64,000 nucleotides of DNA from DATARH01 sp963705325. GTDB lineage: Bacteria > Pseudomonadota > Alphaproteobacteria > ATCC43930 > CGMCC-115725. Of the stretch, positions 26,499 through 34,677 are shown in pieces. The stretch covers positions 1,178,001 through 1,242,000 of the forward strand of contig OY970069.1 in NCBI GenBank assembly GCA_963705325.1, given 5' to 3'. The notes beneath the pieces were generated by a model. That model was not told the origin of the DNA, searched no databases, and saw only the letters and a list, made by a program, of their open reading frames with translations. The stretch's first letter is position 1. The number at the start of each line of letters is the position of its first letter. The position numbers were made by a program, and so were the translations under genes.

Positions 26499-26718
26499 TC
26501 TGTTCAATGGATGGCGTATGGAGGATGTTTGGCTGGATAAGTAGGCATTATGCCCTGGCGGCGGTGTTGGCGGTGCTGAAATTGGATTCTTCTGGAGAGT
26601 CGGCTGGCAAACACGTTCCGGTCGGCTTCGGAGCAATGGGCGTCACTCAGTACCAGCTATTTCTCGCGGACGGGTCGGGACCCTTACCTTGGCGCGATGG
26701 CTCGGCCTCCATCAGTTC

Positions 26719-26946
26719 CTACATCTTCGACTTACTCGAGGTGACATCGCCCTTGAGCGTGCGATCGAGGAACCAGTAAAGCGCCGCCCGAACTCGTTTC
26801 AAATCCCCGCGTTCAACTTGCCGCAAGTAACCAAAAGCGACTAGCCAGTCGACCTGACTGATCTCCAACTCGATCTTGAGGGGGATGGTTCCTCCGCGCC
26901 TAGCTGGTGCGGCGCGTTCGCGATCGCCTGGGCTGCTAGCCACCAT
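26719..26946 (-). CDS. Small hypothetical protein
   Basis: A 75-residue protein with a believable core (ELEISQVDWLVAFGYLRQVERGDLKRVRAALYWFLDRTL), resembling short rhizobial-type hypotheticals with a 'DWLV.FGYL' pattern. The first 20 residues are Arg/Pro-rich and may not be translated; a TTG start just before the core is possible. Function unknown. Confidence 0.5.
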   Translation of the reverse strand: MVASSPGDRERAAPARRGGTIPLKIELEISQVDWLVAFGYLRQVERGDLKRVRAALYWFLDRTLKGDVTSSKSKM

Positions 26947-26970
26947 GTGGTGCCAAGTTGATCTGTTGAT

Positions 26971-27399
26971 CTACTGCCCGGCATCGGGGCTTCGGCGCGC
27001 ACGCCAAAGCGACAGGCGGTCAGCGCCAATAGGACGTCTCAGTAATTCCAGGACGGTGGGTTCGGACCCATCCTCCAATTCCAGCTCGGCATCCGTGTCG
27101 CCTTCCTCGACGATCTCATCGCGGCGGGAACCGTGGTTTGCGGCGACGTCGGCAACGCTCTCTCCGAGTCCGGGCTCCAGCACTGCTATCGCCTCTGGCG
27201 TTCCCTGGATTAGTTCCTTAGGCTCGGGTATATGCTTCGCTGCGAAGGCATAGGCGAGCCGCTCGAGTTCCTCGATCTCATTGAGATCGTCCTCAACAGA
27301 TTTCACGTCGCTCTCATAACGAGCCAGGATCGAGGCGTGGCACCCCTGAAGCTCTTCCTTTACGCGTTGGATGTGTTCCTTGTTAACGTTCCACATCAC
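26971..27399 (-). CDS. Hypothetical acidic, helical protein
   Basis: A 142-residue protein starting MMWNVNKEHIQRVKEELQG. Its first 60 residues are strongly helical and charged and may form a coiled coil (YESDVKSVEDDLNEIEELERLAYAF). The C-terminal half is acidic, then Arg-rich. I do not recognise it. Its upstream position is free, so it may have its own promoter. Confidence 0.5.
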   Translation of the reverse strand: MMWNVNKEHIQRVKEELQGCHASILARYESDVKSVEDDLNEIEELERLAYAFAAKHIPEPKELIQGTPEAIAVLEPGLGESVADVAANHGSRRDEIVEEGDTDAELELEDGSEPTVLELLRRPIGADRLSLWRARRSPDAGQ

Positions 27400-28176
27400 G
27401 GGCTCCTAGGCATGAAGCGGGTCCATACACACTAATACTGAGCTTAGTTAAAGGGTCGCTAAGGATCGTTTGAAATTGAGGCAAGGCTCATCTCGCAATA
27501 GCCGATCCGCTTGCAGATTAGGCCGACTTAATCCAGCGCCTCGAACGAGGTTCTCTACTCTCGGCCTGTCGGTGACCGATTACTCCGGTGCAAGTCTTTC
27601 TTAAACGAAGCACGGCACCATATCGGCCGAATTCGACTGTGATGCTGAGTGGGCGTCGCGGCTGGCGCGGTCACACTGGCGTAGTTTCGCAAACGCCATG
27701 ACTAAGATTTTTCCATTGCTCGCGGGATAGAGACGCGAGTGAACCGGAAAGGGACGAGACCTTGACCGCTGCGTTAGTGCGTGTGATTACATCAGCGACG
27801 TTGCGCGAGGCGATAAGGGCAAAGCTGCGTGCCGGCGCGAGCCGGGAGATGATCTCTTTCTTGATCAGCGCGCGCGCCCCAGCTGGTCTCCGCGCTGCGA
27901 GGCCGCGACCTAGTCGGATGCACGGTAGGGCGCCCCGGCTTCCGGTTGAACTGATCCCGCATCGCGGCCGAAGCGAGTTTCTCGCCGATCTTTCAAGCCT
28001 TCCAGGAAAACGAAAACGACCGGCACCAAAGCGCTCGCTTGCTTCGTGGCTGACAAGTGGGATGGACAGGATCCCAAAGTGACCTTGGGCTCAGGATCTT
28101 TACCGCTCGTTCACGAAACTTGGGCTATGTCGGAGACAGTCACGATCTCATCGCCATAGAATTTGGATGCTGTCCC
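27400..28176. other. Intergenic region before the ParA-like gene
   Basis: About 780 bases. A 106-codon frame from TTG 27762 is open but has Arg/Pro-rich, low-information sequence and no motif; I do not call it. The ParA frame is open upstream to 28057 without a convincing start. Confidence 0.4.
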
Positions 28177-28998
28177 ATGCTCGACTGGTTCAAGAGGGTC
28201 GCAAAACCTGGCTCAGGCGAACATCTAGGTAAGAAGGAAGACCAACCCATACCCGATGACAGCCAGGTCGACCGGCTGGTGAGTCGGATTGACACTCTAA
28301 ACAAGGTTGTCAACACGGAGCAGCCGGTACGGACTGTTCCTCGGCGAATGCGTGTAATCGTCGTCGCCAGCCAAAAGGGTGGCGTGGGCAAGACGACCAT
28401 CACTGCCCACCTAGCGGTCTGCGCCGGTAAATCCGCTCAACGGTCTGCCGTGCTGATTGACACCGACCCTCAAGGGTCTCTCACCGAATGGTGGGAAGCG
28501 AGGCGAGAGAGGCTGGAACAGAACGGTGGCCTCGCGCTCGTCACGGTGAAGCGGGATGAACTCGCTTCAAAACTCATCGAGCTCGATGAGCAGGGAACCG
28601 CAACCGCCATTATCGATACGCCACCCGCGCTGACCGCAGAAATCGACAAGGTCATCGCGATGGCCGATTTTGTGATCATTCCGGCACGGCCGAGCCCGCA
28701 CGATTTGCGCGCCATTGGCGCGACGGTGAGTCTGGTGCGACGGGCGAAGAAGCCCTTTATGTTCATCGTTAACGGCGCCGTGCCGCGCGCGAACATCACT
28801 GCAGAAGCGGTTGCCGCGCTTTCCGAACATGGACGTGTTGCGCCGGTCATTCTCTACCAACGGACCGATTATGCTGCGTCGATGATCGACGGTCGTACCG
28901 TCATGGAGGCGGGTGGTCCGACCGGACGGTCAGCGCAAGAAATTGCAGACCTTTGGCGGCATGTGGACGAACAACTTAACGTGCGTGCCGCGGCGTAG
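28177..28998 (+). CDS. Orphan ParA/Soj-like ATPase
   Basis: A 273-residue P-loop ATPase of the ParA/MinD superfamily. The deviant Walker A is QKGGVGKTT (residues 66-74, signature Lys67), the switch/Walker A' is LIDTDPQGSL, and IIDTPPALT matches Walker B. A 55-residue N-terminal extension (MLDWFKRVAK, then a charged linker) precedes the fold; plasmid-type ParA proteins often carry DNA-binding extensions, but I see no clear helix-turn-helix. No parB follows. Instead a membrane protein with a Sel1-like tail begins 6 bases later, so a cargo-positioning role (as for other orphan ParA-like proteins) is as likely as DNA segregation. ATG 28177 fits the family start. Confidence 0.8.
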   Translation: MLDWFKRVAKPGSGEHLGKKEDQPIPDDSQVDRLVSRIDTLNKVVNTEQPVRTVPRRMRVIVVASQKGGVGKTTITAHLAVCAGKSAQRSAVLIDTDPQGSLTEWWEARRERLEQNGGLALVTVKRDELASKLIELDEQGTATAIIDTPPALTAEIDKVIAMADFVIIPARPSPHDLRAIGATVSLVRRAKKPFMFIVNGAVPRANITAEAVAALSEHGRVAPVILYQRTDYAASMIDGRTVMEAGGPTGRSAQEIADLWRHVDEQLNVRAAA

Positions 28999-29003
28999 GC
29001 AGT

Positions 29004-29771
29004 ATGTCGAGAGCGAAGCTTTCGAGTTCGTTGCTAACGCGCCGGGCTGCGCTCGCAGCAGCCGCACCGGCGGCAGCGGTCCTTGAAACTGGCCGTGAGG
29101 AAGGGGCCAGTGGCAGTGGGCAATCAGATTTGTCCTTTCTGGTCGATAAGGGCAATCGCCAAGCTCGACTGATCCGTCGCTGTGGCCTTGCCTTCTGCGG
29201 TGTCGCAGCCATAGCAGCCGCTACGACTGCCTTATTTATGTATCCGTCGGAGCGCGGCTCGGTGACAATGGCGCCGCGGTCCGAATCGGTTACGCCGGCT
29301 ACCACGCCCTACGTGGCAGCCGGAAAAAGAGAGCCGATGCCAACAACTGAGGCGGCAATGGCAGTGCCGCAGCAAGCAGTTGCTGACCCAGTCTCAGCGC
29401 CAATGCCCCATATTCCCCCGGACGAGGTTGCGATCCTGCTAGCCAGCGGCGATGCAGCGCTGCGTGCTGCGGACGTCACTACGGCCCGCCTATACTTCGC
29501 GCGTGCAACGGAGGCGGAAAATCCGCAGGCAGCGCTGCGCTTGGGAAACACTTATGATCCAGCATTCCTTGCGATGGCTGGATTAAAGGGTATTCACGGC
29601 GACGCTGCGGTGGCTGAGCGATGGTATCGATACGCTCAGTCGCTTGGATCGATCGAGGCGGGAGTTGCCTTGGCTGGCATCGCCGGCAATGACGGCATTT
29701 CGAACACGCCTAATGCAACGAACACGTTGTTCGAACAGTTTCTCTCGCGAACCGGGGTTAAAACCCAATAA
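29004..29771 (+). CDS. Single-pass membrane protein with Sel1/TPR-like tail
   Basis: A 255-residue protein with a membrane helix at about residues 60-80 (CGLAFCGVAAIAAATTALFM), a Pro/Ala-rich linker, and a C-terminal helical repeat region (LLASGDAALRAADVTTARLYFARAT, AALRLGNTYDPAFLAMAGLKG, AERWYRYAQSLGSIEAGVAL) of Sel1/TPR character. The layout (cytoplasmic N-terminus, periplasmic repeats) matches a family common near the alphaproteobacterial cell envelope. It is 6 bases downstream of the ParA-like gene and surely in its operon; an anchor for the ATPase is a reasonable guess. Confidence 0.65.
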   Translation: MSRAKLSSSLLTRRAALAAAAPAAAVLETGREEGASGSGQSDLSFLVDKGNRQARLIRRCGLAFCGVAAIAAATTALFMYPSERGSVTMAPRSESVTPATTPYVAAGKREPMPTTEAAMAVPQQAVADPVSAPMPHIPPDEVAILLASGDAALRAADVTTARLYFARATEAENPQAALRLGNTYDPAFLAMAGLKGIHGDAAVAERWYRYAQSLGSIEAGVALAGIAGNDGISNTPNATNTLFEQFLSRTGVKTQ

Positions 29772-30105
29772 GAATACCTGAAGACTCTTGCCAACAGCTC
29801 TGGTGCGCTTCTCATCACCCGAGTTAGCAGGCTATGCGCTAATTGCTGGAGTCGCAGGATGAGCGCTTGATCGCGGGGCTCGTTGGTTAATGGGCCCGCC
29901 GAATGCTCCGGCAGCGATATCCGGCCGGATGCGATCGCCCAACCACGATCTCGACGTTGGCCGGTTTCGGCGCGTTCCCGTTACTGCGGTGCGTCCCGGC
30001 GAAGGTCCGCTGTTCGACCCTGAGCGGCCAGCGGCAGGTTGTGATTCACGATTTGATAACCTTTAAGAGCCCCTAAATGATGACTGGGACTGCGAGGATC
30101 GGACA
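29772..30105. other. Intergenic region
   Basis: About 330 bases downstream of the ParA/Sel1 pair. I see no gene and no strong terminator. Confidence 0.35.
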
Positions 30106-30246
30106 ATGAAGGCCCTTCTTCGTTTTTGCATCGCGTTCGGGATTGGCGTGTTCGTCATCACGCGGGCGATCGACTTCGCGCAGTCCACACACATGACGTT
30201 TGGGCAGGACGTCGCCGCTTCGATCATGCCTCTCGCGCGGAACTAG
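30106..30246 (+). CDS. 46-residue membrane microprotein
   Basis: ATG 30106 opens MKALLRFCIAFGIGVFVITRAIDFAQS followed by a polar tail ending ASIMPLARN. A positively charged start, a 15-residue hydrophobic helix and a GAGG sequence upstream make a real small inner-membrane protein plausible. No relative is recognised. Confidence 0.5.
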   Translation: MKALLRFCIAFGIGVFVITRAIDFAQSTHMTFGQDVAASIMPLARN

Positions 30247-30561
30247 GTCGCGCCTGTCGCTGATCGGGGAATCGTTCACATACGGCGCCCACTGGTAATA
30301 TGGTGGCCTCGAACGGCCGGAATCGACGCATCTCGAACGTTGCCTAACGTGGCGGTGAACGTCTCATCATCATGCAGCACAAACGGGCGTTCAGCCCGGG
30401 TTGCGCTTGTTCCACTGCCGTTCTCTTGACTTGCCGTATCTAGTTAAGCGATTGGAACAGCGAAACCATGGGTAGTTTCTGTGGGCAATCGTTAAAACCA
30501 ATTCGTTCATGAATTGATGCCTCGCTCGGAGCAGCGCAGTGACACGTGTTATGAGGTCGTC
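30247..30561. other. Intergenic region before the IHF-like gene
   Basis: About 315 bases. The IHF-like frame is open to 30514, but the sequence before ATG 30562 is not family-like. No other feature was found. Confidence 0.35.
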
Positions 30562-30843
30562 ATGGTTCGGTCTGAGCTCGTCCTGAAGCTTGTTGAGAGA
30601 AAGCCGCACCTCACCCCACGCCAGGCGGAGGCTATCGTCGTCAAAATCTTTGGAGAAATTGCGGGTGCATTGGCCCGAGGTGATAGAGTCGAACTTCGCG
30701 GCTTCGGAAACTTCTCGACAAGAGAGCGCCCAGCGCACGTGGGGCGCAATCCCCACTCGGGTGCCGCGGTCGAGGTGGCGACCAAGCACTTCACGCATTT
30801 CAAGCCAAGTCGCCGAATGATCACGATACTCGATGGCGAGTAG
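30562..30843 (+). CDS. IHF-beta-like DNA-bending protein
   Basis: A 93-residue HU/IHF-family protein. It follows the beta subunit pattern: VRSELVLKLVERKPHLTPRQAE, IVVKIFGEIAGALARGDRVELRGFGNFSTRERPAHVGRNPHSG, then TKHFTHFKPSRRM. The Pro at the tip of the DNA-inserting arm (GRNPHSG) is present. IHF-beta is usually found next to rpsA or sppA; here it stands alone in accessory DNA, so it is likely an additional paralogue and not the housekeeping ihfB. I therefore give no symbol. Confidence 0.85.
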   Translation: MVRSELVLKLVERKPHLTPRQAEAIVVKIFGEIAGALARGDRVELRGFGNFSTRERPAHVGRNPHSGAAVEVATKHFTHFKPSRRMITILDGE

Positions 30844-31073
30844 GCCGATCTCCGAGGACTGTGACCACGTTCGCGTCAACAGGCCCATCCCAACTCTTTC
30901 GGCGCATCGCAGCCGCCGACGCGCCTCGCCTCGAATGTCCCATTTGCGAACCCTAAACGGTCCTTGGTCGCTGATCTCGCGGCCGGCCGATGATGCCCCA
31001 TCATGCCAACGATGGAGCGCCGCCGGGCGCTTCATCCGAGAGCGATGAAGATCAGCCCGTTGACGGTTGCATC

Positions 31074-31175
31074 GGCGTCGCATTTGGAGAGGCAGGCTAT
31101 TCTGCGGATACGGCGAACGCGGCGCGATTGATGCGCAATCCGAAGGTGGCCGTTCGATGCAGCGAAACTGGCTGA
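31074..31175 (+). pseudogene. Phage terminase small subunit fragment (second, unrelated)
   Basis: A short frame reads GVAFGEAGYSADTANAARL, then MRNPKV, which is the conserved 'AGYS...NAARL..NPKV' strip of terminase small subunits. Sequence before and after is not terminase-like, and the frame stops at 31175. It differs from the fragment at 17.5-18.1 kb, so two separate prophages left debris. Confidence 0.5.
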
Positions 31176-31466
31176 TCACACCGGCGTGCCAGTCCTTCTC
31201 GCTTTATCGTCTGCGCTGCTAGGAAGGTCCCTCAAGGGGGAATGGCCATCGTCGGCGGTATCAATCTCGGCGGCTCGATCGAGCCGGTTCACAATCCAAT
31301 CGACGTCGTCGAGCATGCGTTGTCGAAGGGCACCTCGACAATCCTAATGCCGGTCTCCTGCCGTCGGCAGCTCGTAGACCTATCCGACGATGTCGTCACC
31401 AAGGTGCAGGTGCTGTTCTACTCCGATGCGGCGGACGCGCCGCGGAAAGTGCTCCAAGAGGGGTAA
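31174..31466 (+). pseudogene. BrxL/Lon-like protease C-terminal fragment
   Basis: The fragment begins DHTGVPVLLALSSALLG and continues, after a one-base shift in a run of five G (31236-31240), as MAIVGGINLGGSIEPVHN, DVVEHALSKGTSTILMPVS, RRQLVDLSDDVVTKVQV and FYSDAADAPRKVLQEG. This is the S16 (Lon-type) protease end of the BrxL proteins found in BREX phage-defence loci; assignment is from memory of the family. Everything upstream of it is missing and no other brx gene is in the window. The segment from ATG 31242 alone gives a 74-residue frame. Confidence 0.6.
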
Positions 31467-31507
31467 TACGCTCTGGAAGTCATCCCCCGATACCTGGGCT
31501 CGTCCTC

Positions 31508-31523
31508 CGTTCCACGTGGAACA
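31508..31523. promoter_or_regulatory. parS-like palindrome (site C)
   Basis: The bases CGTTCCACGTGGAACA carry the same GTTCCACGTGGAAC core as site B at 15081. The core is perfectly palindromic. It lies 42 bases after the brxL relic and 180 bases from the tRNA. Confidence 0.55.
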
Positions 31524-31703
31524 GGAATGCGGCGCCGAGCTGCATGCGGACTACCCGTAGAACCTACCCGAGTCGCACCGTCATATTGGATTCTCGGTCG
31601 GCGGCGCTCTGAAAATGATACTGATTTTTCGCCGCGTGATACCCTGGCGATACCCAGAACCGTCCTACCGTTAAATACCATCATCCTATCTATTTGAAAA
31701 AGC

Positions 31704-31778
31704 TGGCTGGGGCGGGAGGATTCGAACCTCCGTTTGCCGGAATCAAAATCCGGTGCCTTACCACTTGGCTACGCCCCA
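31704..31778 (-). tRNA. tRNA-Gln (anticodon TTG)
   Basis: Read on the minus strand, the acceptor stem TGGGGCG pairs with CGCCCCA, followed by discriminator G and an encoded CCA (31704-31706). The D arm (AGCCAAGTGGTAAGGCA), an anticodon arm with loop TTTTGAT giving anticodon TTG, and a T arm with GGTTCGAATCC are all standard. Its 3' end faces the mosaic left half, the orientation in which tRNA genes serve as integration targets. Confidence 0.95.
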
Positions 31779-31951
31779 CCGGAATCGACTGCTGGCGCGT
31801 GTAGGGCAGAGCTGGCGCGGCTGCCTTTGGCGCGGTCGCCGGACGCGGCAAGGTATCGGCAATGGCCCGGCTCAGCAACACGCGGTCGCGAGCGACTTGC
31901 ATCCCGCGCTATCACGGAATTGAATAGGCGCCCCAGACGAAGCCGCCCGTC

Positions 31952-33421
31952 ATGCCCGACCCATCGCCCTCTCCCGGCAGACCGGCCGCTTCGCGCAACC
32001 GCCCGCGATCGCCGGAGCAAAGTGACGAGGCGACGCGCCCGGCCGCAACCGGCCGGCCACGGCGGGCGAGCAAAGCTCGCGCGGGCAAGGCAGGTGGCGA
32101 AACCGAACCGAACGAACCGCGGTGGCGCGACATTCAATGGGTGGATTTCACCATCGACGACAAGACTGAGCGCCCCATCGACCCGTCTCCCTCTCCGGAA
32201 GCGAATCCCGCACCGGCCGCGGCGTTCCCGGCCGAGCACGATGGCTTCGCCGCGCTGCTGCTCCATTTCCGCCAACCCGCGCGCGGCAATGCCAGGGCGG
32301 ATATTCCCGGCCTGGCGCCGCGTTTCGGCCGCATACCCGTGCCGCGCCCACGCCCCGGCGCGGCGGATGGCCAACCGGAACCGCCGAAGGCTGAGCCCGA
32401 GCCGACGCCGATCGAGCGCAAGGATAGCGATTCGGCGCCGATCCCCGCCGTCGATGAAACGCCACCGGCAACCGAACGGTCGGACGTATTGCCGAGTGAG
32501 ACATCTGACCGCGAGGCGTACGGGACGGCGCCCTCGGCTTTCGCCATGTTCGCCGAACGCATCCTCACGACCGCCTTGCGCCTGGCCGGCAACGACCGCG
32601 AGCGTTTGCAGCGCTGGTTGACCGTTACCGGTTCGGCGATTGTCGTGGCGGTCGCCGCCTATGTGATCGGCGCGATGCTTGCGGGTTTGACGGGCTCGGA
32701 TGCCAGGCGGCACAGCATGTCGGATCAGCCGGTTCCGCATAAGGCCCAATTGGCGGCGAAGCAACCGACGCCCCAGCCGACGCCCGCTCAGCCGCCCGCG
32801 ACCGCGACGCCGCCGAGCGAGCCGGCCGCTCGCGCCGCCTTTTATCTGGCGCGCGCCAAGGCCGGCGATCCGGTGGCGCAATACGATGTCGGCGTGCTGT
32901 ACGCTCAGGGCGACGGATTCGTGCAGGACTACACCAGCGCCGCTTCGTGGTTTCATGCCGCCGCGGCGCAAGGCAATCTCGACGCCGAGTACAATCTCGG
33001 CGTTCTCTACGAGCGCGGTCTCGGGGTAACGGCAAACGCGACCGATGCGGTCAACTGGTACCGTAGCGCCGCCGACCAGAATAACGCCCGCGCCCAGTAC
33101 AACCTCGCCCTTGCCTATGCCGAAGGCCGCGGCACCGAGCAGGATTTTGCCGCGGCGGCGCGCTGGTACAAACGCGCCGCGGAGCAGGGACTGGTGCCGG
33201 CCATGGTCAATCTCGCGATCCTCTACGAGCTCGGCCAGGGGGTCGACAGCTCGCTGCCCGACGCCTACGCCTGGTACAGCGCCGCGGCCGATCGCGGCGA
33301 CGATCCCGCGAAGAGCCGCGCCGGCGAATTGTTCGGTCGGTTCAGCGACAAGGACAAGGCAACGGCGCAGGGCTTGGCCGCGACCGTCTCAGCGACGATT
33401 AATGGGGCGCCGCCGGCTTAG
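31952..33421 (+). CDS. Sel1-repeat membrane protein
   Basis: A 489-residue protein. Residues 1-210 are Pro/Ala/Arg-rich and probably disordered in the cytoplasm, followed by a membrane helix at about 230-250 (GSAIVVAVAAYVIGAMLAGL). After a Pro-rich linker come about four Sel1 repeats (300-460), each with the AQYDVGVLYAQGDG / AEYNLGVLYERGLG / AQYNLALAYAEGRG pattern. Sel1 repeats form protein-binding superhelices. Related alphaproteobacterial proteins act in envelope or polarity control, for example PodJ-like proteins, but I cannot assign a partner. The first 40 residues may be over-extended. Confidence 0.75.
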   Translation: MPDPSPSPGRPAASRNRPRSPEQSDEATRPAATGRPRRASKARAGKAGGETEPNEPRWRDIQWVDFTIDDKTERPIDPSPSPEANPAPAAAFPAEHDGFAALLLHFRQPARGNARADIPGLAPRFGRIPVPRPRPGAADGQPEPPKAEPEPTPIERKDSDSAPIPAVDETPPATERSDVLPSETSDREAYGTAPSAFAMFAERILTTALRLAGNDRERLQRWLTVTGSAIVVAVAAYVIGAMLAGLTGSDARRHSMSDQPVPHKAQLAAKQPTPQPTPAQPPATATPPSEPAARAAFYLARAKAGDPVAQYDVGVLYAQGDGFVQDYTSAASWFHAAAAQGNLDAEYNLGVLYERGLGVTANATDAVNWYRSAADQNNARAQYNLALAYAEGRGTEQDFAAAARWYKRAAEQGLVPAMVNLAILYELGQGVDSSLPDAYAWYSAAADRGDDPAKSRAGELFGRFSDKDKATAQGLAATVSATINGAPPA

Positions 33422-33479
33422 GGTTGTGCGGGCGGCAGTGTCAAAATACGAACACTACGTGCATTGGGGGAACTCGCCG

Positions 33480-33785
33480 ATGTCCGAGCCTGACTGGCAA
33501 AAACTGTTGGCAAACGTGCAAAAGCGATATTCGGAGCTTACTTCCAATTCACGCAGGAAAAACTTCCTTGAGCACCTTAAAAACCTAGGGGATTGGGAGG
33601 GAGACACGGGTGAGTACCATCCTAGCCGCCCCGTCCGCTTTCCCGAAAAGGCGACCTTGGCTTACGCGATCTGCCACCCCAGTTGCGGGACAGAAGAGCT
33701 CATCGTGGATGGCAGCACACAAGAATGCCAACGTTGCGGGAGATTGATGTTCCGGGTTGAGCAGAGAGAGTATGTCCGGCTGTAG
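33480..33785 (+). CDS. Small hypothetical protein with C-terminal metal site
   Basis: A 101-residue protein from ATG 33480: a helical N-terminus (DWQKLLANVQKRYSEL, NFLEHLKNLGDWEGD) and a C-terminal CHPSCG ... CQRCGRLMF pair that could hold zinc. Codon use is less G+C-biased than in neighbours, so it may be acquired. I do not recognise a family. Confidence 0.5.
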   Translation: MSEPDWQKLLANVQKRYSELTSNSRRKNFLEHLKNLGDWEGDTGEYHPSRPVRFPEKATLAYAICHPSCGTEELIVDGSTQECQRCGRLMFRVEQREYVRL

Positions 33786-33807
33786 CCCGAGCGAAACCGA
33801 ACTCAGG

Positions 33808-34677
33808 TCAAACCAGCAACGCCCCGGCGCGCACCCACCAGCCCGGCTCCGCCTCCTGAAGCGCCACCGCGGCACGGCTCGCCGCCGCGCGGTCGTCGAA
33901 TAGCGCGAAACAGGTAGCGCCGCTGCCGCTCATCCGGGTCAGCCGCGCGCCGGGCAACCGCGCCAGGCGGTCGAGCACCCCGGCGATCGGCGGCATCAGG
34001 CTCACCGCCGCGTCCGTCAAGTCGTTGCGGCAGCTCCGTAACAGCGCGAATAACGCGTCCGGCGTCGAGACATCGATGCGGGGCGCTTCCTGGGAAAAGC
34101 CGCCGCGGCGCGCGCGGAAGACGTCGGCCGTCGGCAACCCGGCCCGCGGATTGGCCAAAACGATGCCGAGCGACGGCAACGCCGGGGCGGGATGGAGGCG
34201 CTCGCCGATTCCGGCGACCCACACCGGGCGTCCGGCGAGGCAGGCCGGCACGTCCGCGCCGAGCTCCGTGGCGATCGCTCCGACATCGTCGAGCGAGCAT
34301 CGCCACAGCTCGGCGAGAGCGCGCAACGTCGCCGCCGCATCGCTCGACCCGCCGCCGATCCCGGAGGCGAGCGGCAAATGCTTGTCGAGCGTCAGCGTCG
34401 CGCGCGGCGCGATGCCGTAATGCGCCGCAAGCCTCCTCGCCGCGCGCAGCACCAGATTGCCCTCGCCCAATTCCTGCAACCCGGCGGATTCGGGCCCGCG
34501 CACGGTCAGCGATAATTGCTCGGCCGACTCTGCGGTCACGGTGTCGCCGATATCGGCGAACACGACGAGGCTGTCGAGCAGGTGATACCCGTCGTCGCGA
34601 CGGCCGGTGACATGCAGATAGAGATTGATCTTGGCCGGCGCGAAAACGGCGATCGCGCCCGGCCGGTCGGTGCTCAG
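33808..34677 (-). CDS. ispE: 4-diphosphocytidyl-2-C-methyl-D-erythritol kinase
   Basis: GHMP-family kinase of the MEP isoprenoid pathway; it phosphorylates CDP-ME at the 2-hydroxyl. Visible motifs are FAPAKINLYLHVTGRRDDGYH at the N-terminus, LPLASGIGGGSSDAAATLRAL (ATP loop) and LTRMSGSGATCFALF (motif 3). Length (about 289 residues) is normal. The start is uncertain. Conserved sequence begins within 12 codons of the upstream TPR stop and no ATG, GTG or TTG lies there; the only candidate in the right place is CTG 34677, overlapping the TPR stop as CTGA. The nearest in-frame GTG is about 40 codons further up inside the TPR gene. Confidence 0.85.
   Translation of the reverse strand: MSTDRPGAIAVFAPAKINLYLHVTGRRDDGYHLLDSLVVFADIGDTVTAESAEQLSLTVRGPESAGLQELGEGNLVLRAARRLAAHYGIAPRATLTLDKHLPLASGIGGGSSDAAATLRALAELWRCSLDDVGAIATELGADVPACLAGRPVWVAGIGERLHPAPALPSLGIVLANPRAGLPTADVFRARRGGFSQEAPRIDVSTPDALFALLRSCRNDLTDAAVSLMPPIAGVLDRLARLPGARLTRMSGSGATCFALFDDRAAASRAAVALQEAEPGWWVRAGALLV

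Larger units (their letters stand above)
30844..31703. other. Gene-remnant region next to tRNA-Gln
   Basis: This 860-base stretch holds no intact gene. It contains a terminase small-subunit scrap (about 31074-31175), a frameshifted BrxL/Lon-like C-terminus (31174-31466) and a parS-like site (31508-31523). It looks like a site where several mobile DNAs left fragments beside a tRNA gene. Confidence 0.6.

Noticed and set aside
27762..28082. A 106-codon plus-strand frame before the ParA-like gene
   Set aside because: Arg/Pro-rich, no motif, TTG start without a ribosome site; looks like chance openness in G+C-rich DNA.
17534..31175. An intact prophage
   Set aside because: Only two terminase small-subunit pieces exist; no integrase, large terminase, capsid, tail or lysis genes were seen.
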